Assembly (NCBI GenBank): GCA_965602225.1
Contig: CBFCYE010000047.1
Span: 1-14,549, forward strand
Direction: 5' to 3'
DNA length: 14,549 nucleotides
DNA from: Tenderia sp965602225
GTDB lineage: Bacteria; Pseudomonadota; Gammaproteobacteria; Tenderiales; Tenderiaceae
Every line of letters starts with the position of its first letter. Position 1 is the first letter of the stretch. The notes under the pieces are model-generated. The model searched no databases. It had not been told where the DNA came from and saw nothing but the letters and a program-made list of their open reading frames with translations. Made by a program: the position numbers and the translations under genes. This document shows positions 7,751 to 14,155 of the stretch, one piece after another.

Positions 7751-7764
7751 TTGATAAAAATCAG
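7751..7764. promoter_or_regulatory. FNR/ANR-like box
   Basis: TTGAT-AAAA-ATCAG matches the FNR consensus TTGAT-N4-ATCAA at 9 of 10 defined bases. It lies between the terminator at 7822 and the operator at 7711, about 260 bp upstream of the receptor start, so it could place the operon under oxygen control in addition to RegBA. A CRP/FNR-family paralogue such as DNR could equally use it. No fnr gene is in the window. Confidence 0.45.
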
Positions 7765-7821
7765 AGCATTGAAGTCAGGCCAATCATTTTCAATTATGAA
7801 AAAACAGAAATTTACGCACAC

Positions 7822-7867
7822 AAAAAATAAAATCACTCACGGTAGCCATGTCCGTCTACCGTGAGTG
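7822..7867 (-). terminator. Intrinsic terminator (end of regBA transcript or of a small RNA)
   Basis: Perfect 12-bp stem, CACTCACGGTAG (7834-7845) with CTACCGTGAGTG (7856-7867), and a 10-nt loop. On the minus strand it is followed by ATTTTATTTTTTG, an excellent U tract. It lies 190 bp past the regA stop, but the tandem operators lie between regA and this hairpin. It would stop any transcript starting near 7960-8000 before it reached the receptor gene. Confidence 0.85.
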
Positions 7868-7957
7868 TGCTGAAAGATTCAGCTGGAGGGATGTATCAAC
7901 ATCAAAGGTATGGGAGGGAAACTTTTACCTCAATGCTGTGAACAGAATAACGGCAAG
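7822..7957 (-). ncRNA. Candidate RegA-controlled small RNA with anti-Shine-Dalgarno motifs
   Basis: A stretch of about 135 nt with no reading frame, bounded by the tandem operators (7974-8003) upstream and a strong intrinsic terminator downstream, both in minus-strand orientation. On the RNA strand it carries CCCTCCC (complement of 7912-7918) and CCCTCC (complement of 7885-7890), which can pair with GGAGGG-like ribosome sites; short CU-rich seeds ahead of a terminator are typical of regulatory small RNAs. CATAAA (complement of 7963-7968) is a tentative -10, so the 5' end is a guess. Alternatively this is simply the 3' UTR of the regBA mRNA, or a small RNA processed from it. Confidence 0.35.
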
Positions 7958-7973
7958 ATCGCTTTATGTGAAT

Positions 7974-8003
7974 GTGACACAGTGTCGCGTGACAGAATGT
8001 CGC
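7974..8003. promoter_or_regulatory. Tandem pair of putative RegA operators
   Basis: Two directly abutting 15-bp copies: GTGAC-ACAGT-GTCGC (7974-7988) and GTGAC-AGAAT-GTCGC (7989-8003), a head-to-tail duplication with no spacer. The half-sites are near-inverted, as expected for a dimeric response regulator, and two sites 15 bp apart would bind on roughly opposite helix faces (about 1.4 turns). They lie 54 bp past the regA stop and about 480 bp ahead of the receptor gene. Confidence 0.65.
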
Positions 8004-8056
8004 ATCTTAATCAAAGACAAATCGAAAAAGGCAACAGTCCCGTCATCAGCAAACTA

Positions 8057-8611
8057 TTATTGTGCCATTGGTCGTCGCTGCAACTTACGCTGCAGAGTAC
8101 GACGATGCATGCCCAAGGCGCGGGCAGTGGCCGAGACATTGCCATCACACTCAGCCAACACTTTCTGGATATGCTCCCACTCCAGTCTATTTACGGACAA
8201 CGGCTGATTTGATACCGAAACACTGGCATCACCCTCTTCCTTGTGAAATGCCGCAACCACTTCATCGGCATCGGCAGGCTTGGCAAGATAATGGGTTGCG
8301 CCCAGCTTCACCGCTTCAACCGCTGTGGTAACACTGGCATAGCCGGTCAACACGACGATGCGGGTATTACCATCCAAGCCGATCAAATGCTTGACCAGCT
8401 CCAGTCCTGACTTGCCTGGCATATTTAAATCCACCGTGGCATATTCCGGCGGATTTTCCCTGCTTAACTTAATAGCCTCATCAACATTGTGAGCGACCTT
8501 TACGGCGAATCCACGTTTGGCCAAAGCCTTACTCATAACATGAGCAAATATCTCATCATCATCCACCAGTAACAAACTGGGCAGATTCTCATTGAATTCA
8601 TCTACGGACAT
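8057..8611 (-). CDS. regA: RegA/PrrA/ActR/RoxR-family redox response regulator
   Basis: At 184 residues it has the length of R. capsulatus RegA. The receiver domain (about 11-125) has the acidic pocket D17-D18-D19, phospho-acceptor D61 (in TVDLNMPGKSG), T89 (VVLTGYAS) and K111 (LAKPAD). A short linker leads to a Fis-type helix-turn-helix at 145-178 (VLAECDGNVSATARALGMHR and RTLQRKLQRR), close to the near-invariant RegA DNA-binding helix. The family activates or represses respiration, cytochrome oxidase, carbon and nitrogen fixation genes according to redox state. The ATG is 7 bp after the regB stop, with GGAG inside the end of regB, so the pair is translationally coupled. Four motif copies resembling RegA sites lie at both ends of this gene cluster, consistent with autoregulation and control of the receptor operon. 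Confidence 0.93.
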   Translation of the reverse strand: MSVDEFNENLPSLLLVDDDEIFAHVMSKALAKRGFAVKVAHNVDEAIKLSRENPPEYATVDLNMPGKSGLELVKHLIGLDGNTRIVVLTGYASVTTAVEAVKLGATHYLAKPADADEVVAAFHKEEGDASVSVSNQPLSVNRLEWEHIQKVLAECDGNVSATARALGMHRRTLQRKLQRRPMAQ

Positions 8612-8618
8612 TTTTTTG

Positions 8619-9905
8619 TCAAATCTCCAGTGCGGTTAATGGCAAGAACAAACGGGCCTGGGCACCGACTGCGGGGAGGTTTGTAAGTTCGAGCGAACCT
8701 TTATAGCGTTCAAGCACAGCCCGGGCCAGATAAAGACCTAGACCATGCCCCTCTGGCTTGGTTGTAAAGAACGGTGTGCCAGCAGAACCTTGTACCACTG
8801 CATCCAGGCCTTTACCTTGATCACGCACATCCAGGGTTAACTGCTGTCTATTCCAGTTCGCCTCAATCTCAACATGATCAATCGAGGCATCCGCCGCATT
8901 ATTGAGAATATTGATAATGGCCTGGGTCAGGGTCTTGTCGGTCAATATATGAGGTGCTGGATTTTCTCCATGAAAATCCAGTGTCACCTGTGCCAGAGGA
9001 CGAATTACCTGCCACTGGTTAACTACTTCACGCAGATAATCATCGACGGCAACACTCCCGCCACCCTCGCCCCTCGCTTGGCCGGTGGTGGCTGAAATAT
9101 CTGAAATAATTGCCTTGCAGCGCTGCAACTGAGTACGAAAAATATCGGCCTTTTCGACAACATCAGGATCATCACCGTGATCGTATTTCAACTCACCCGC
9201 CAGCACAGCCATGGTTGCCAGCGGTGTCCCCAGTTCATGAGCCGCACCAGTCGCTAGTGTCCCTAAAGCAACCAGGTGTTCATCATGCAAGGCCTTCTCC
9301 CTTGCATTGGCCAAGGCCTGATCGCGCTCACGCAGACTGTTAGCCATACGTACCATAAAAAACACCACCAATCCTGCGCTCAGCAAAAAGCTAAACCACA
9401 TTCCCAGTACATGCAGGCTGAATTCACTGTCATGTTGCATGGAGTGCATACTATGAGCTTGCGGTAAGGGAATGTAGTAAAACATCAGAACGGTGTAACA
9501 ACCAACAGTGAGCGCCGCCATAAACCAGGTGAATTTCTGTGGCAGGATCGAGGCTGTAATCACCAGCGGCAAAAGAAATAAGGTAACAAAAGGATTGGTA
9601 TAACCACCCGCAAAATAGAGCAACAGCGCCAGTACCACCGTATCCAGCGCCAGCTGCAAAGCAAACTCGGCGGAAAACACCTGGCGCGCACGCTTGAGCC
9701 GAAACCAGGTAATGATATTGATCGTTGCGTGCAGGCCTATCACTAGCAACATCGGCAGCAGCGGAAACTTCATCTGCAGCAACCAACTTGCCAATGCCAG
9801 AGCCAGAAGCTCACAGCTAATGGCGATACTGCGCAGTAGCAGCAGACGCTTGAGATTAATAGTTGCGGTGTTATCCATTGAAGCTGACTTAGTGGTGGTG
9901 ATCAT
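8619..9905 (-). CDS. regB: RegB/PrrB/RoxS-family redox sensor histidine kinase
   Basis: An inner-membrane kinase with six membrane helices (about 21-45, 47-68, 81-98, 106-121, 125-145 and 166-188) and a cytoplasmic HisKA/HATPase core. Both RegB redox signatures are present: the quinone-binding heptapeptide GGYTNPF (100-106, consensus GGxxNPF) and the redox-box cysteine C263 (QRCKAI). The H-box is GAAHELGTPLA with H223. The N-box (NILNNAADAS), the G1-type DQGKGLD and the G2-type GHGLGLYLA complete the ATP site. The loop between helices five and six (149-165) is unusually rich in His and Met: HSMHSMQHDS, then FSLH. Numbering uses the ATG at 9905, which overlaps the end of the PCu(A)C gene by 17 bp; an ATG at 9878, 10 bp after that gene's stop, would remove 9 residues and is equally plausible. 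Confidence 0.93.
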   Translation of the reverse strand: MITTTKSASMDNTATINLKRLLLLRSIAISCELLALALASWLLQMKFPLLPMLLVIGLHATINIITWFRLKRARQVFSAEFALQLALDTVVLALLLYFAGGYTNPFVTLFLLPLVITASILPQKFTWFMAALTVGCYTVLMFYYIPLPQAHSMHSMQHDSEFSLHVLGMWFSFLLSAGLVVFFMVRMANSLRERDQALANAREKALHDEHLVALGTLATGAAHELGTPLATMAVLAGELKYDHGDDPDVVEKADIFRTQLQRCKAIISDISATTGQARGEGGGSVAVDDYLREVVNQWQVIRPLAQVTLDFHGENPAPHILTDKTLTQAIINILNNAADASIDHVEIEANWNRQQLTLDVRDQGKGLDAVVQGSAGTPFFTTKPEGHGLGLYLARAVLERYKGSLELTNLPAVGAQARLFLPLTALEI

Positions 9906-10386
9906 GGCCGCTCATCGGAGCTTCTTGTTGCTCGCGCATATCACGCACTACGGCTTCAACTGCCACCTGCTGTTGACCTGAGAAGTGCAGTATTAACGAA
10001 ACTGATTGATCAGTTTTAAGTTTATCTTTCAATGCCATCACCATCAGATGCATAGCCCCTGGCGCCAGCCTAACAGTGGAGTGAGAAGGGATAACCAGCT
10101 GCTCAAGCTTGCTCATACTCGCCATGCCGTTATCTGTTGTAGAATGATGCATCTCGACCTTACCAGCTATAGGACTGGATACAGCCTCCAGCACTAAATC
10201 TTGCGGACTATGATTCTGAATCTCCATATAACCCGCTGTCATCTTCATTATTGGCGGTGGCAGGGTCAGATAGGCGTCCACAACATGAAGCCCTTTAATT
10301 CCCCCCATTGCACTGGTATTAGCATTGGCATTTACAACAACAAAACACAAACCAACAGCTGCAAAGGCCAGACGAACTAATTTCAT
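9889..10386 (-). CDS. PCu(A)C-type periplasmic copper chaperone
   Basis: The 165-residue protein has a signal peptide (1-22, ANA cleavage) and a cupredoxin-like DUF461 domain. The exact family ligand motif H-X10-M-X21-H-X-M is satisfied by H80, M91, H113 and M115. The family binds Cu(I) and delivers it to the CuA site or CcoN of cytochrome c oxidases, often with Sco. The C-terminus carries an extra metal-binding tail (MSGHDHHH). The ribosome site AGGAG lies just upstream of the ATG. It is the first gene of an operon with regB and regA (17-bp overlap with regB when the first ATG is used), and its promoter carries a RegA-like operator over the -35 box. Linking an oxidase copper chaperone to a quinone-sensing kinase suggests that oxidase assembly and redox sensing are co-regulated. 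Confidence 0.93.
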   Translation of the reverse strand: MKLVRLAFAAVGLCFVVVNANANTSAMGGIKGLHVVDAYLTLPPPIMKMTAGYMEIQNHSPQDLVLEAVSSPIAGKVEMHHSTTDNGMASMSKLEQLVIPSHSTVRLAPGAMHLMVMALKDKLKTDQSVSLILHFSGQQQVAVEAVVRDMREQQEAPMSGHDHHH

Positions 10387-10440
10387 GATTTCTCCTGCAA
10401 TTTAATTAATAATTATCGAATTTATTGATGCAAGAATATC

Positions 10441-10469
10441 GTAATATTGTGTACCGCACAGCGTGACAA
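10441..10469 (-). promoter_or_regulatory. Sigma-70-type promoter of the PCu(A)C-regBA operon
   Basis: On the minus strand: TTGTCA (complement of 10464-10469, 5/6 match to TTGACA), a 17-bp spacer, and TATTAC (complement of 10441-10446, 4/6). Transcription would begin near 10434, leaving a leader of about 48 nt. The -35 box lies inside the operator at 10463-10477. Confidence 0.6.
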
Positions 10470-10477
10470 ATTGTCGC
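10463..10477. promoter_or_regulatory. Putative RegA operator over the PCu(A)C promoter -35 box
   Basis: GTGAC-AAATT-GTCGC, the fourth copy of GTGACA-NNN-TGTCGC in the window. It covers about -29 to -43 of the predicted promoter, so bound RegA could either compete with RNA polymerase or contact sigma as a class II activator. It implies feedback control of regBA by its own product. Confidence 0.65.
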
Positions 10478-10752
10478 AACCAGGCGTCTACCCGCCCCTT
10501 ATTCAGATAGTCTAACGGCACTTGATGAGCCTTTAGGCGTGATGCTGACACTTGGCAGTCGAACTCATCGACTATGGAGAAGTTGACTTTATTTAGTGAT
10601 AGAGAAATGCAAATGTGAGCCGAGGAAATATGGCGGCTGTGGGCACTTTTCGGAAGCTCAATCGGACAGTGTCTGTATGATCAAGTCTGAGCTAGCACGC
10701 TTAAAGGATTGCCGTGAACGCCTCCGGACTCCAGCCATAAGCCCTACTGCAT

Positions 10753-10781
10753 TTTACCTGCCCAGCAATATCACGTATATT
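10753..10781 (+). promoter_or_regulatory. Possible yegD promoter
   Basis: TTTACC (10753-10758), a 17-bp spacer and TATATT (10776-10781, 5/6 match to the -10 consensus). The -35 is poor. The predicted start near 10788 gives a 27-nt leader to the ATG at 10815. No sigma-32-type heat-shock promoter was recognised. Confidence 0.35.
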
Positions 10782-10814
10782 TACCGCCCTTTTTTGGCCC
10801 GGTGAAACGCTTAT

Positions 10815-12071
10815 ATGGCTCCTATTTGCGGCATTGATTTTGGTACATCCAACTCCACTATTGGAATAATAGCGGACGGATGCCCACAACTGCTGCCTTT
10901 GGAACAAGATCAGCGAACTCTGCCGAGTGCGCTATTTTTTAACTTTGATGAAAACACAGTAAGCTACGGCCGCGCCGCCATTGATGATTATATTGATGGT
11001 GAGTTTGGTCGTTTTATGCGTTCCCTGAAAACCATTTTAGGGACCTCTTTGGCGAACCAAAAGACTCACATCAAGCAGCGCCAGGTTAGTTATAGCCAGA
11101 TCATCGGCGAATTTATAGCTGAAATGAAGCGCCGCGCAGAATTACAACTGGATCAGCCATTGGAACGGCTTGTGCTTGGCCGTCCGGTGCACTTCGTCGA
11201 TGGTGACAAAAACGCCGATGACAGCGCACAAAACAGCCTGGCTGATATCTGCCGCAAGATAGGCTTTAAAGAGGTCGAGTTTCAGTTCGAGCCGATTGCC
11301 GCGGCACTGGATTATGAGCAACAACTGACTGGCGAAGAGTTGTCCTTGATTGTTGATATTGGTGGCGGCACCTCTGACTTCACCATCATTCGGCTGGCAC
11401 CAGAAAATCGAAAAAAGGCCGAACGTTACCAGGATATTCTCGCTACCACAGGGGTTCACGTTGGTGGTAACGACTTTGACCGCCGCTTCAATCTTGCCAA
11501 GGCGATGCCTGAACTTGGTATGCGCAGCTTTATGAAGTCAGAAAAACGCCTTGAGTTGCCATCATCACCCTACTTTGACCTTGCCACCTGGCATTTGATC
11601 CACAATCAATATCAACGTAGCAATATCCACAGTATGCAAGAACTGCTGCAACATGCCGAACAACCAGAATTGATTGAGCGGATGATCAATCTGCTAAAAA
11701 ATCAGGATGGCCACAGGCTGATTGGCCAGGTTGAGGCATGCAAAATCGAGTTGGCCAGCACAACCGCGACCAAGCTAAATCTTGATTTTATCGAACGCGA
11801 GCTCTACCTGGACTGCCAACGCGAAGAATTTGATGAAGCAACCGCGCGCGAGGTGGAAGCCATCGCCAACACCATCCAGCAGAGCTTAACCAGCGCCCAG
11901 ATAAACGCCGAGCAAATCAGCAGCGTATTCCTCACTGGTGGCACTACGGGTCTACCATCAGTGCGCCAAGCAGTGACCGATGCATTTCCGAATTGCAAAA
12001 TTGTAGAAGGTGACCGCTTTGGCAGTGTCGGCATGGGGCTAACACTCGATGCCATGAGACGATTCGCTTAG
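10815..12071 (+). CDS. yegD: YegD-like Hsp70-family ATPase (no substrate-binding domain)
   Basis: The 418-residue protein consists only of an actin/Hsp70 ATPase fold. Visible motifs are phosphate-1 CGIDFGTSNST (5-15), the EPIAAALDY region (159-167), phosphate-2 LIVDIGGGTSDF (178-189), GGNDFDRRF (217-225), the VEACKIELA helix (307-315, as in DnaK 'ExxK..LS') and the adenosine motif VFLTGGTTGLPSVRQA (371-386). No peptide-binding beta-sandwich or lid follows, as in E. coli YegD (about 450 residues), whose function is not well established. Start: ATG with GGTGA about 9 bases upstream. It is divergent from the copper/regBA operon and convergent with the next gene, so it appears to be a single-gene unit. 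Confidence 0.9.
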   Translation: MAPICGIDFGTSNSTIGIIADGCPQLLPLEQDQRTLPSALFFNFDENTVSYGRAAIDDYIDGEFGRFMRSLKTILGTSLANQKTHIKQRQVSYSQIIGEFIAEMKRRAELQLDQPLERLVLGRPVHFVDGDKNADDSAQNSLADICRKIGFKEVEFQFEPIAAALDYEQQLTGEELSLIVDIGGGTSDFTIIRLAPENRKKAERYQDILATTGVHVGGNDFDRRFNLAKAMPELGMRSFMKSEKRLELPSSPYFDLATWHLIHNQYQRSNIHSMQELLQHAEQPELIERMINLLKNQDGHRLIGQVEACKIELASTTATKLNLDFIERELYLDCQREEFDEATAREVEAIANTIQQSLTSAQINAEQISSVFLTGGTTGLPSVRQAVTDAFPNCKIVEGDRFGSVGMGLTLDAMRRFA

Positions 12072-12125
12072 AAACAGATCATCTGTTTAACACCATCAGA
12101 AAACACCTAGCCTATCACCGCTCTT

Positions 12126-12143
12126 AAAGCCTCTGAGCTTTTT
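12126..12143. terminator. Weak terminator between yegD and the Cache protein gene
   Basis: AAAGC (12126-12130), a 6-nt loop and GCTTT (12137-12141), running into a TTTTT stretch on the plus strand, 55 bp after the yegD stop. A second small hairpin, AAACAG-ATCAT-CTGTTT (12072-12088), follows the stop codon immediately. The stems are short, so confidence is modest; the convergent arrangement makes a terminator here expected. Confidence 0.4.
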
Positions 12144-12154
12144 GCTCCAGTCTT

Positions 12155-14155
12155 CTATATGGGAACAAACACCAGGCTCACCACATCGTTTGTGTAATCG
12201 CCAGTGGTTTTATATTCCCGGTATCCCTGCGACATGGCGGCACCAATGGCGTAGTGATGGCCATTGAAGGTATGGATGCATGAAGTACATTTCCCCGACT
12301 TTAGGGCAAAGAATTGTTTATCCAATAACAATTCTTCACCGACTGAAAACTCTGGATTGGTTGATGCGATAACCCGTCTATTGCTATCGGTAAAAATTCC
12401 AAAAGCACCTTCAATAATTTTACCGTTATTGTCTCGCGGCAAGGTATCAGTAAGCATGGCGTTAAACTCTGGTTCAGAATCAAAAACGATACCAATACCC
12501 CCTACGACTTTATCTGTGCCCGGTTTCAGAATCGAGCTGTTATAGATATAGGTGTGACGGTTGTCATAGAGGTGCGTAGATGCAAAAGGTGAAACTACAT
12601 ATTGTTGTGTTTCGTGAACGTTGAGTGCGGCCTGAATAAAACCCTCTAAGGGCAAGCTGGTTCCGACCAGGGCTGTTTGCTCTGAATTGGATACCGCTAC
12701 AATCTCACCAGATGTATTAAAAAGAAACAGATTGGTATAGACCGTATAGAGATTGTTGATGTATGTAAGAATGGTCGTTAGCGATACACGATCATCATCA
12801 CTTAAGCCCGGCTTTGCCATCAACTCACGGAATTTTGTGGTCAGCGCCCACCAGCGAACGTCATTGGCACGTTCATAAAGATTTCTATCCATGATATCAA
12901 CAGCTAAAAGCGCCTGAAACTGAACGTCACTCAGCAGTGATGATATGACGGTGCCGTAAAGGTTAGTGATTGAATTATCAAACACCTCTTTGGTTTGTTT
13001 ACCTATATTGCGAATCTCATCTAGCACCGGCATAAACTCTTTGGCGTTACGCTTGGCAGAGATGATTTGGCCATTTAGCACCACTAAAATAAGGTCGTCT
13101 ATAATGGTGGTCGCCGCATGGCTAATGTAGCGAAGATCCTCAGAAAAAAACTTTGATCCTGTCACCAAGTCCTTGTCCATTGTCTGTGCATCGTTTTGAA
13201 CGCTCAAAGCTGTTTTGGCTGGTTTCATGACATGACCTTGCCAGGCAAGACCATAGAAGCCTTGATAGCCGGAGGTTTTTGCCGACTTTACAAAATGAGC
13301 ATTTCTATTGTGATGGACGGTTTTTACCTGCTTTCCCAGGGCGATGGCAACATCATCGCCCAGTTTCAGATCCTGACTATTTTTGGCAATGACACGACCA
13401 TCGTGATCCAGAATGGCGATCAGCTCGTCGCCCTGCTGCAAATTTTCGAAAATGCCCAGCATTTCATCATCAAACCGAAAACAGAGACAAAGCACCCCTA
13501 ACAGGCGTGAGTTTGGTTCATCAGAGTCCGTTATCCGTGCCGAGTAAATCAATGAGTGTTGTAGGTTGGGTTGTAGGTCTGAGTAGCCAAAGGTTTCAAT
13601 GTAAGGCTCATCACTAGTAATGGTTTTGATTATCAACGGATCAGATGAGAATGAGATGGGGTTAGTCTCATCTAAATGTGCCATCACCTGGCCTTCAGGA
13701 CTAAGCAGGATGATTTCATCATAGACACTGTATTTCATGGTGTATTCGCTGAGCCGCTCCACAATGGCGGAGCAGTGTTCAGGAGTTGGGTCAGTTGCCC
13801 TCAAAAAGCTGCGCAGGTCTTCGTCGGTGGCAAGAAAACCCACATCAGCAGTACGCTCAAACAGATTGCGAATCAGTATGTCAATGGCAACCTGGGCATT
13901 GGAACCCAGCTCTCGCGTGACTTTGCGCATGTTTTCATGCACCAGATTATCGAGCAGGCTGTTTTTCAGCTCATCCAGCTTGCGGCGGGTGTCATCCATG
14001 TCATCAATCAGTGTGGCGGCAATTTCAAGGCTGTTGATCTTCCCTACCAAGGTGACTTTTTGCCACCACAGCCCCAGATTGCTGAGTGTGGTGTGATAGG
14101 TTTTTACCTGCGGCATTAAATCAATCATTTTGGCCGCGTCATATTTTTCAGTCAT
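12155..14155 (-). CDS. Tandem Cache-like sensor protein without membrane segments or output domain
   Basis: I use the ATG at 14153-14155 (666 residues); an in-frame GTG four codons upstream has no better ribosome site. The protein is two copies of one module of about 310 residues. Each has a helical lead, a signature RNL-F/Y-ER-x-x-DV (RNLFERTADVGFLATD at 96-111; RNLYERANDVRWWALT at 424-439), a first PAS/Cache-like strand set (IILLSPEGQVMAH 148-160; LFLFNTSGEIVAV 476-488) and a second (IAILDHDGRVIAK 246-258; FGIFTDSNRRVIA 585-597). The signature is familiar from Cache-domain chemotaxis-associated proteins, some with a C-terminal CheW domain. Here there is no membrane helix, HAMP, MCP signalling domain, kinase or CheW; the protein ends at LVFVPI. 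A CxxC occurs at 623-626 (CTSC). Function unknown; a soluble ligand or redox sensor is likely. Confidence 0.75.
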   Translation of the reverse strand: MTEKYDAAKMIDLMPQVKTYHTTLSNLGLWWQKVTLVGKINSLEIAATLIDDMDDTRRKLDELKNSLLDNLVHENMRKVTRELGSNAQVAIDILIRNLFERTADVGFLATDEDLRSFLRATDPTPEHCSAIVERLSEYTMKYSVYDEIILLSPEGQVMAHLDETNPISFSSDPLIIKTITSDEPYIETFGYSDLQPNLQHSLIYSARITDSDEPNSRLLGVLCLCFRFDDEMLGIFENLQQGDELIAILDHDGRVIAKNSQDLKLGDDVAIALGKQVKTVHHNRNAHFVKSAKTSGYQGFYGLAWQGHVMKPAKTALSVQNDAQTMDKDLVTGSKFFSEDLRYISHAATTIIDDLILVVLNGQIISAKRNAKEFMPVLDEIRNIGKQTKEVFDNSITNLYGTVISSLLSDVQFQALLAVDIMDRNLYERANDVRWWALTTKFRELMAKPGLSDDDRVSLTTILTYINNLYTVYTNLFLFNTSGEIVAVSNSEQTALVGTSLPLEGFIQAALNVHETQQYVVSPFASTHLYDNRHTYIYNSSILKPGTDKVVGGIGIVFDSEPEFNAMLTDTLPRDNNGKIIEGAFGIFTDSNRRVIASTNPEFSVGEELLLDKQFFALKSGKCTSCIHTFNGHHYAIGAAMSQGYREYKTTGDYTNDVVSLVFVPI

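Larger units (their letters stand above)
7493..8056. other. 564-bp regulatory intergenic region between regA and the TonB operon
   Basis: No protein gene is convincing. Reading in the minus direction from the regA stop, it holds: tandem GTGACA-NNN-TGTCGC operators (7974-8003), a possible small RNA with two CCCTCC motifs, its intrinsic terminator (7822-7867), an FNR-like box (7751-7764), a third operator (7711-7725), and then about 215 bp of leader before the receptor ATG. A degenerate fourth element, GTGAC then ATCGC with only a 4-bp gap, lies at 7600-7613. I could not assign a convincing -35/-10 pair for the receptor operon. Confidence 0.6.
10387..10814. other. 428-bp divergent region between the PCu(A)C operon and yegD
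   Basis: No gene found. The PCu(A)C side (10434-10477) holds a good sigma-70 promoter with an embedded operator. The yegD side (10753-10781) holds a weaker promoter. The middle, about 10480-10750, shows only a loose inverted pair (TGATGAG near 10523 and CTCATCGA near 10564) and is otherwise featureless to me. Confidence 0.5.

Noticed and set aside
7973..7988. CRP-like TGTGA at the proximal tandem operator
   Set aside because: A CRP site needs TCACA after six bases; the sequence has GTCGC there, which fits the RegA-like motif.
7493..8056. Riboswitch (for example cobalamin) ahead of the TonB receptor
   Set aside because: I do not see a cobalamin-type B12-box or similar conserved core; the region is dominated by operators and a simple hairpin.
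7848..8212. Two overlapping plus-strand frames of 100-119 residues across the tandem operators and the regA 3' end
   Set aside because: Antisense to regA for over a third of their length, no ribosome site, composition of random translation; the DNA there is explained by operators and terminator.
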